Shown one piece after another: positions 57,718 through 64,000 of a stretch of DNA of 64,000 bases. The notes below the pieces were generated by a model that was given only the letters and a program-made list of their open reading frames with translations, did no database searches and had not been told where the DNA came from. The number at the start of each line of letters is the position of its first letter. Position 1 is the first letter of the stretch. Source of the stretch: Acanthochlamys bracteata (taxonomy: Eukaryota; Streptophyta; Magnoliopsida; Pandanales; Velloziaceae); assembly GCA_019914995.1 (NCBI GenBank), contig CM034137.1, positions 124,001 through 188,000 on the forward strand. Reading direction: 5' to 3'. Both the position numbers and the translations under genes were made by a program.

Positions 57718-58649
57718 CTTCTTTTTGCTGATCTCGAGGAGAAAAAGTTCGCCGCCGGAGCTTATTGTTTCTCGCCACCGCTGCGGGAGGGCTTTTGTTT
57801 TCGTGAGAGAATTTTTATCAGACCACTAATTTTACAAAAAGCAAAAGTAGGTCTATTAATTTTGGAGCTAACATTCACTAATTTTACAAAAATCTAGTCG
57901 AATTGAGCAAACGTTCATGTACTAACATACACGGCTTTAGGAAATCAATTCATAAATTGATAGCATCATATTTTGCACGATCATACCACTAGTAAACACA
58001 TTAACTAAATTAGGTCCACTAGTTTTGGGGCTGTTGAGTTGAACGAAAATTCGTGTAGTAACATACACGGATTTTGGGAATCAATACAAACATATATGAC
58101 AATAGATTTTGCAGAACAGGACTCCTTTATTTGCATTACATGCTTTCTGACCTTTATATAATATATTAACAGGAGGTGGTGAATTTACATACTACAAGGC
58201 CATGAAGTCTGTATATAATGTAATCCATTAAGGAAAGAAGAAAATACACATATTCATAAAGACAACATTTATCTTCTTCAAATTACATTTTTCACATCCT
58301 TCGATCAGAAGTAACGAACAAATCTTTTAAACCTAACAGCTTTTGATGAAGTACACCAAACTTTAACTCCAGCTTCTTTCTCGAAACCAAGTCCAAGTAG
58401 GGCTTCGTATTGAGCACCAATATCAGCTTGTATTACTAGGGCAACGAAGCAGACACTATCTGAACAAGTATTACAGGTACAAGAGTGCATCCATGATAGC
58501 CTGTCAACACAACGCGTCAGATCCAACTTTCATGAACCCATCGGCACTGGAGCTATCAATGCATGGAAAGCAGGCAGCCACTAAGATAGTAAAATAAACA
58601 TGCGCGAGCATGTAAGAAACTACACCTCAGCGAGCAATTCAATACAAGT
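57718..58649. other. Region between eIF2B beta and NDPK
   Basis: It holds the eIF2B beta leader and promoter and the 3' flank of the NDPK gene. A minus-strand frame at 58305-58526 has no recognisable product and probably lies in non-coding or 3' UTR sequence. Words such as ACATACACGG and AATTTTACAAAAA are repeated between 57830 and 58070, hinting at a small diverged duplication. Confidence 0.45.
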
Positions 58650-60991
58650 TTATAGCTCATCATGCTCGACAACATCTGTAGGAATATTTCACAAGGTCAG
58701 AATATCTGCTGTATTTTCCATCTTGTTTACTGATTCATAGCCAAAAGAGAAATCACAGTGCACACTGTATGATTGAAAATATAGTACATGTGCAACCCGC
58801 ATTTCAGGAAGACGAAAGAATAGGATAAAGAATCAGACCTGATGACAAACTCCCAAAGAAAAAGGAGATTTCTCTAGCAGCAGATTCAGAAGAGTCAGAA
58901 CCATGAACACAGTTCTTCTCAGAATCGAAGCCACACATAGCCCTGATGCTGCAAACAGAGGATTCCATGGCATAATCAATGGAATTGCAACCAAAATTTC
59001 ACGAATGACATAGTAACTAGCTGGATCCAGCTCAAATGTCTATATGCACTGACACATTGAAAGAACACTGAGATTGAACCATCATATAAATCCTTGAATA
59101 CATGGGAAGCAGAAATCGCAAATGTGCTTACAAATCTTCAAGTTGTAGAAACTCTTTATAAGGATAACTTATAAATGAAATTCGAAGCATTGAAAAGAAA
59201 ATGATTACTCCAATGCAGTTTTATCTCTAGCATCACTGGTCAATCAAACATTAAATGAAGGGGTGTTGTGCATTCCCACCTTGCATGTAAAATACAACAC
59301 ACAAGTAATTAAAGAAATAAAAAAGAAAATAAGGAAATGCCCGTTTCATGTAGATATTACTTAGGTTCTAATATTACACCCTAGATATAATTGTACTGCA
59401 CCCAAGATATAATACTAATCATTCGATTACAGACCGATGACTGGTTCTTTGTCTGCTTAAATGGCTTAATGACAAGATATTAAATATACAGCAGAGAAAA
59501 CACAGCTTAAAAAAGATCTAAGTTGATATCTTTTCTCTTGGTTATGATGCAAAAGAAGAAGTGGAGGTGAGGCTTGCGGAGAAGAACTTCTTAAATACAC
59601 TAGATTGTCTAAAAATTAAAAAAAAATTAAAAAACTAAAGCTCGTCAGAGTAGCAATTTCCTTTGACGATCTGATCTCAAAAGTAAAAAAGCACAAAGGA
59701 GTATAACTTAATGAAATTCATAATATCATAAAGATTACCTATCAGGGTGGACAGCTTTTGCCTTTCTTGCATCTGTTGGGCCAATAAGTGTACGCCATGC
59801 GGTTATTGCATTAGACTTCTCAAGAACCATTGCGAACACTGGTCCACTAAAACATGTAATTCTTCAGTAAGAAACAGATATCTTTTTAGATAACTGATCA
59901 CTAAAGCATGCTGATTACCACATAGCTACCGTGGATATCAACAGATTCCTTACACCCTTGTATATAGAAGACATCAATATCTTGGTGAAGTTGATCACTT
60001 TATGAGCATAGATAAATGAAATCAAATTCAAGATGCTTTAAGCCAAAAAGAAAAAAGAATAAAGCAAATTACATATATTCCACAAAAAGAGATTAAAGCA
60101 GTGCAGACACTCAATAAGCATAAATGACAATAAATAGATTGATGTAGATATTCTATCATCAGTAAACCCAGAGCCAGTAGCAAATAAGGTGTGATTTCAT
60201 TTTGAGGATCCAGGGACCTAACTAAGGACTTATCTCTGCCTCCAATAGTGGCGCCCAGGTTAATGCAAGTTGTAAACTGCCATCTAATGGAAGTTGGATG
60301 CAAAGCTTGTCTACGTTGATTATTTAGACCAAATAGCTGCAAATCGTTAACTCATAAGGAAGTAAATGAAGGTACCTTGTCATATACTTAATAAGATCCG
60401 GAAAGAAGCTCCTGCTGGCATGTTCAGCATAGAAAACTTTAGCCCTGTCCTCATCTAATTGAACCGTGGCCTTCCTGATTATATTGAATCCAGATTCCAG
60501 AATAATTTCTATGATCCGATGCTTGTAGTTTCCAGCTAAGCCATCCGGTTTTATCATAGCCAGCGTTCTCTCATTTTCTGGGTTAGCAAAACTCGTACAT
60601 AACCTGCGATTATTTAATCAAAAGATCTCACTTCAATACAGCGTCTTTTATCCTGCTAAACCAAATAACAGCATAATCATCTTGAAAAAAAACATCAATA
60701 ACTTGCTTCTGAAATTATCAAATGAAACAATTCTACGAGTTATGCTGAAAATTCCGTAAAAATTCTATCCAAATTACTACAAAAATTGAAGAACCATATC
60801 AAACAAACCAAGATTGAAATTGGAAAGAATCTCTAATTAATTCTCTACAGCAAGACAAAAATTTCCCCAAATCTAATGGTTACATAACGAAAGAATGAAA
60901 AATTAAACAGCCCAGCAATTTTTGACTGGTATTACCAGGAGAGAAGAAGAAGAAGAAGGAAGCACATAAGTGAGCTCGAAAGATTTAGCAT
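58650..60991 (-). CDS. Nucleoside diphosphate kinase, secretory type (NDPK5-like)
   Basis: Transfers the gamma phosphate from NTPs to NDPs through a phospho-His. Five exons on the minus strand: 60991-60936, 60603-60376, 59846-59739, 58948-58839 and 58675-58650, giving 175 aa. The N-terminus MLNLSSSLMCFLLLLLLSWL is a signal peptide, followed by ANPENERTLAMIKPDG, GPVFAMVLEKSNA, WRTLIGPTD, HPDSIRAMCG and the active-site NCVHGSDS (His 146). The C-terminus ends VVEHDEL, as in Arabidopsis NDPK5. The signal peptide, the short linker before TLAMIKPDG and the HDEL-like end, which could act as an ER-retention signal, set it apart from cytosolic NDPK1. A second in-frame ATG at 60967 would still leave a signal peptide. 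Confidence 0.93.
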
Positions 60992-61084
60992 CCCCTCGAA
61001 AATAGCAGCAGCAGTTCAGAATCCGGAAGGGAAAAAAAGAACAAAAGGGAACGCAAAAGAAAGAATAGCTTACTGTTTCTTTTT

Positions 61085-61138
61085 TATATAAATAGGCCGT
61101 TTGACCAACTAAGAAAAAAGCCCATCTAATTGGGCCCA
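61085..61138. promoter_or_regulatory. Shared promoter motifs between NDPK and LAZ1-like genes
   Basis: The two start codons are 445 bases apart, head to head. Between them lie TATATAAATA (61085-61094), AGCCCA (61119-61124) and the palindrome TGGGCCCA (61131-61138), a Site II-type element readable in both directions. A bidirectional promoter is likely but inferred. Confidence 0.45.
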
Positions 61139-61435
61139 GCTCATTTAAAAGCTTGTTTAATTCTCGCGCAAGCCAGTTTATATCTCGCCACGTTGATAAA
61201 CTGCAAGCTGCCACGTATTAGTTCAGCTCTATTGAAGTGAGCTGCTTCTCGATGGCTGTAACCCGTCTTGGTGGCTGTAACGCGTGCAACAAACGGAGAT
61301 CATTGTAATTGTCTCGTTAAAGAAGAAACAGAGATATTTCTTCTCGATAGATTTTCTTTCAATCTTTGTTTTTGTTTTTCTTGAATTTCTGAAGATGTTT
61401 TCGAGTTGAACAGAACAAAACAGTTGAGGATTAAA

Positions 61436-64000
61436 ATGGTTTCTGTTGCAGGTAAGTCAATTTCTCGATTCTTACCTCAAAATTACAATTAAACAGATTA
61501 AAATTTAATTTTTATGATTCCATTGTGGTAAGTGTAGATACTCGAAAGTGATAGCTGCGTTAATTCCTTTCCGTTTTTAGCAGGTTTAACAATTTAAATA
61601 ATGTTCTATTTTTTTGCTTCCGTTGTTTCTTCCTGAAGATAATTCTGATTGATTGATTGATTGAGATTTGTTCTGTTTTGTGTGTTTTTGTTGATTTTTT
61701 ATTACAGACAGAGTCGTTGATGTGTTGGTATACAGAGAAATCACACCTTTTCAAGGAATATATAAAGATCTCCACACAACTGCATGTATTATTGGGGGAG
61801 CTTTTGCAGTTATCGCACTGGTGGTCTCGCTGTTGACGATCTTGCATCACTTGAGAGCTTACACTAATCCAGAGGTATTTCATTTTTGCTTTCAGTTTTT
61901 CTTTCATGCGTTACCTGCTGTTTATACTGTCAGAAGCCAAATAAAGATTACCTTTATTATCTTGTCAAGTAAATGCCGGTAGAGATGTTGATAGGATGAT
62001 GTGGAAATTACCTGATCCCGTTGAGTGAAACGAATCTGCTTGTTGTAATTATTATAATCATATGGAGTTCTACTTAAAAATGTTGATCATTATTAGGCAG
62101 CTTTTCATAAGCATATAAAGTTTCCTTATCAAAACACCCTTAGCTTTCTAAGAACTAAGCCTACATCTGGTCTTGTATTTCGTTTGCATTCATTTTTTTA
62201 ATCGTTCATGCCGGTTTGTGTTTAACTTCCATATGTTCTTTTTCCTGAGGTCCAAATGCTCCAGCTTTTTTATTCGACAGTTTTTGTTTCTTAAGACTGC
62301 ATCATTTTTTGGTAGGGCTACTAAGAGTGTTATCATCTTGTATCCAGGAGCAAAAGTGGATTATTGGCATTCTCTTCATGGTTCCTGTTTACGCGAGTGA
62401 GTCTGTAAGAAAATTCTACATAATTTCAATTGCTACCCTTTTTATTTGATGGTTTTCTTCGTTTCTCAACTAAGGACTGTGCACCTGTCTCAACTTCTCA
62501 TTAAAATTTATACTGTTGCAAGCATGGTGTCACATTCTTTTGCCATTTTAAGGTTGCAGGCAGTCATGCTTAAACTCTTGACTGGCTTGAAATTTTCCTC
62601 GCAGATAATATCCTTATGGAAGTCCCAGTTTTCCTTGGTATGTGATATCTTAAGAAATTGCTATGAAGCGTTTGCCCTCTATTGTTTTGGAAGCTACTTG
62701 GTTGCCTGCCTTGGTAAGGCTCTCCTTTTGTTGTTTTTGTAAATTTATAGTGTCCCCTAATGTAGTGCGTTGCTCATTTGTAGTCCATGTAAGCATTTAA
62801 GGACTGGTAGCCTTAATACATTTATGCCAATGACTTTTTGTTTCAATAAACTTCAGGGATGTTGCCAGATTTTGGATTTTCATTATGATAGATGATTCTG
62901 TTTTAAATTTCTCAATAATGACTTTAGTTGAACGGCATTTATCAGCCATTTCTTTCATCTATGGTTTTTATCCTCTCTTTAAAAGTATATTTCTTTATTC
63001 GATGGTCTGTTGTTGCTGAGCAAAAAAAAAAAACCTTCAACATAATCTTGATAGGGGGAGAAGAAATGGCCATTCAGCTGCTAGAGAATGATGCACAGAA
63101 GGAGAACAGAGAGCAGCTCATTAAAATGGAAGAAGACAAGAAAGCTCAGCGCAAAAGTACAACCTATGACTTTTTTTGCCAACCTAATCTCCTTGGGGAA
63201 GAGCTGTACAACATTGTGAAATTTGGACTTGTGCAGTATGTGAGTGATCTTTTTTGTGAATAGTACAGGAAAATGTCCTTTTATAACTTTCCCCTTCATT
63301 TAATAAATAGATGATTATGAAGACATTATGCTCGTTTCTTGCATTGGTGCTGGAGCTTTTCGGAGTGTACGGTGATGGGGAGTTCAAGTGGTATTATGGG
63401 TATGTTTCCATCTTCACGTATATGCTATATGATTGAGCCTTCTATTTTGACAGCAATGCCTTACCTGGAGGTGCATACAAAAATTGCAGGTACCCATATA
63501 TTGCACTCATCATCAATTTCAGTCAATCATGGGCTCTGTATTGCCTTGTACAATTCTACAATGTGATCCATCATAAATTGCAATCGATTAAACCATTAGC
63601 AAAATTCATCAGTTTTAAAGCTATTGTTTTCGCGACTTGGTGGCAAGGTGTAGGTATTGCGCTGATATGTTACTTTGGTTTCTTACCAAAAGAGGAAAAG
63701 TTCCAAGATGCAATACAAAACTTCCTTATTTGCATTGAAGTAAGTCTTATCCTTTCATTTGATAAAACCAACTTTCAGAAGCATATTGATTGTTAGATGC
63801 TGTTTTACTTCCCATTGGCATAATTTTATCAATGAGCATTTCCTTTTGCGTATTATTGCGCATATTAAACGAGCTTTTTGAAGCCTACAGACACTAGTTT
63901 TCTGTTATTGCTTGCTTTAATTTTCAAAATTGTCTTCAAGCAGATGGCTATTGCAGCTGTAGCGCATGTGTTTGTATTTCCCGTGGAGCCGTATAGATAT
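61436..64000 (+). CDS. LAZ1-like DUF300 membrane protein (5' part, cut by window end)
   Basis: Multi-span membrane protein of the DUF300/OSTA-TMEM184 family. Arabidopsis LAZ1 and its homologue act at the tonoplast in vacuole integrity, brassinosteroid signalling and cell death. Exons in the window: 61436-61451, 61708-61874, 62348-62404, 62605-62713, 63055-63239, 63311-63399, 63490-63739 and 63944 to beyond 64000. Phases agree. The first exon has only 16 coding bases (MVSVA). Recognisable segments are YKDLHTTACIIGGAFAVIAL (helix 1), EQKWIIGILFMVPVYASES (helix 2), DILRNCYEAFALYCFGSYLV (helix 3), GGEEMAIQLLE, KWYYGYPYIALIINFSQSWA and FKAIVFATWWQGVGIAL. The last visible exon reads AVAHVFVFPVEPYRY and stays open at the window edge. 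Confidence 0.93.

Noticed and set aside
58305-58526. A 73-codon minus-strand frame downstream of NDPK
   Set aside because: No motif, Cys-rich by chance, and it lies where the NDPK 3' UTR or spacer is expected.
1-64000. CRISPR array, phage, plasmid or bacterial operon features
   Set aside because: The sequence is plant nuclear DNA with spliced genes. The only short regular repeats are microsatellites and single tandem duplications.

Overview
This window is nuclear DNA of a flowering plant, most likely a dicot. It is AT-rich, with short exons and GT-AG introns, and carries plant-only families: FAR1/FHY3, JAZ, FLZ, a USP-type receptor-like cytoplasmic kinase, a pollen-type LRR kinase, SPX, chloroplast CPN20 and the RNA polymerase II/IV/V subunit NRPB9. 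There are no operons. I rebuilt gene models by hand from splice sites and reading-frame continuity. Fifteen models are strong; fourteen are complete and one (LAZ1-like) runs off the right edge.

Layout, left to right. 1-1671: no gene, one MITE-like repeat. 1672-4260 (-): chloroplast co-chaperonin CPN20. 5117-8721 (-): a FAR1-RELATED SEQUENCE protein with a GATA-type zinc finger at its N-terminus. 10825-14223 (+): USP-domain kinase. 15058-16746 (+): NRPB9. 17210-17775 (+): FLZ zinc-finger protein. 19054-23823 (-): UBP1-type oligouridylate-binding protein with three RRMs. 24530-24940 (+): small acidic protein of unknown function. 24941-29151: gene-poor. 29152-30336 (-): JAZ repressor. 31663-34691 (-): GH28 polygalacturonase-like protein. 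35564-35775: a perfect hairpin and a probable light-harvesting protein relic. 36406-38673 (+): LRR pollen-receptor-like (pseudo)kinase. 39357-39569 (-): doubtful small membrane ORF. 40088-43414 (+): DEAD-box helicase RH42/PRP5-like. 45640-48159 (+): COQ9. 51173-53296 (+): SPX1/2-like protein. 54246-57717 (-): eIF2B beta. 58650-60991 (-): NDPK5-like nucleoside diphosphate kinase. 61436-64000 (+): LAZ1-like DUF300 membrane protein, 5' part.

Functionally this is a mixture of housekeeping genes (NRPB9, eIF2B beta, RH42, COQ9, CPN20, NDPK) and signalling genes (JAZ, SPX, FLZ, two kinases, FRS). They do not form one pathway. A few promoters carry motifs that fit the gene: a P1BS element (GCATATGC) upstream of SPX, a G-box upstream of JAZ, and TGGGCY Site II clusters upstream of RH42, COQ9 and between NDPK and LAZ1.

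The spaces between genes, and some introns, hold a dispersed family of about 175-260 bp AT-rich elements. Their ends resemble GGGNGCGTTTGG and three of them have clear 3-bp TNA target duplications, which fits Tourist/Harbinger-type MITEs. I found no CRISPR array, tRNA, rRNA or intact autonomous transposon, and no clearly novel system. The most unusual protein architecture is the GATA-finger/FAR1/MULE-transposase/SWIM protein.
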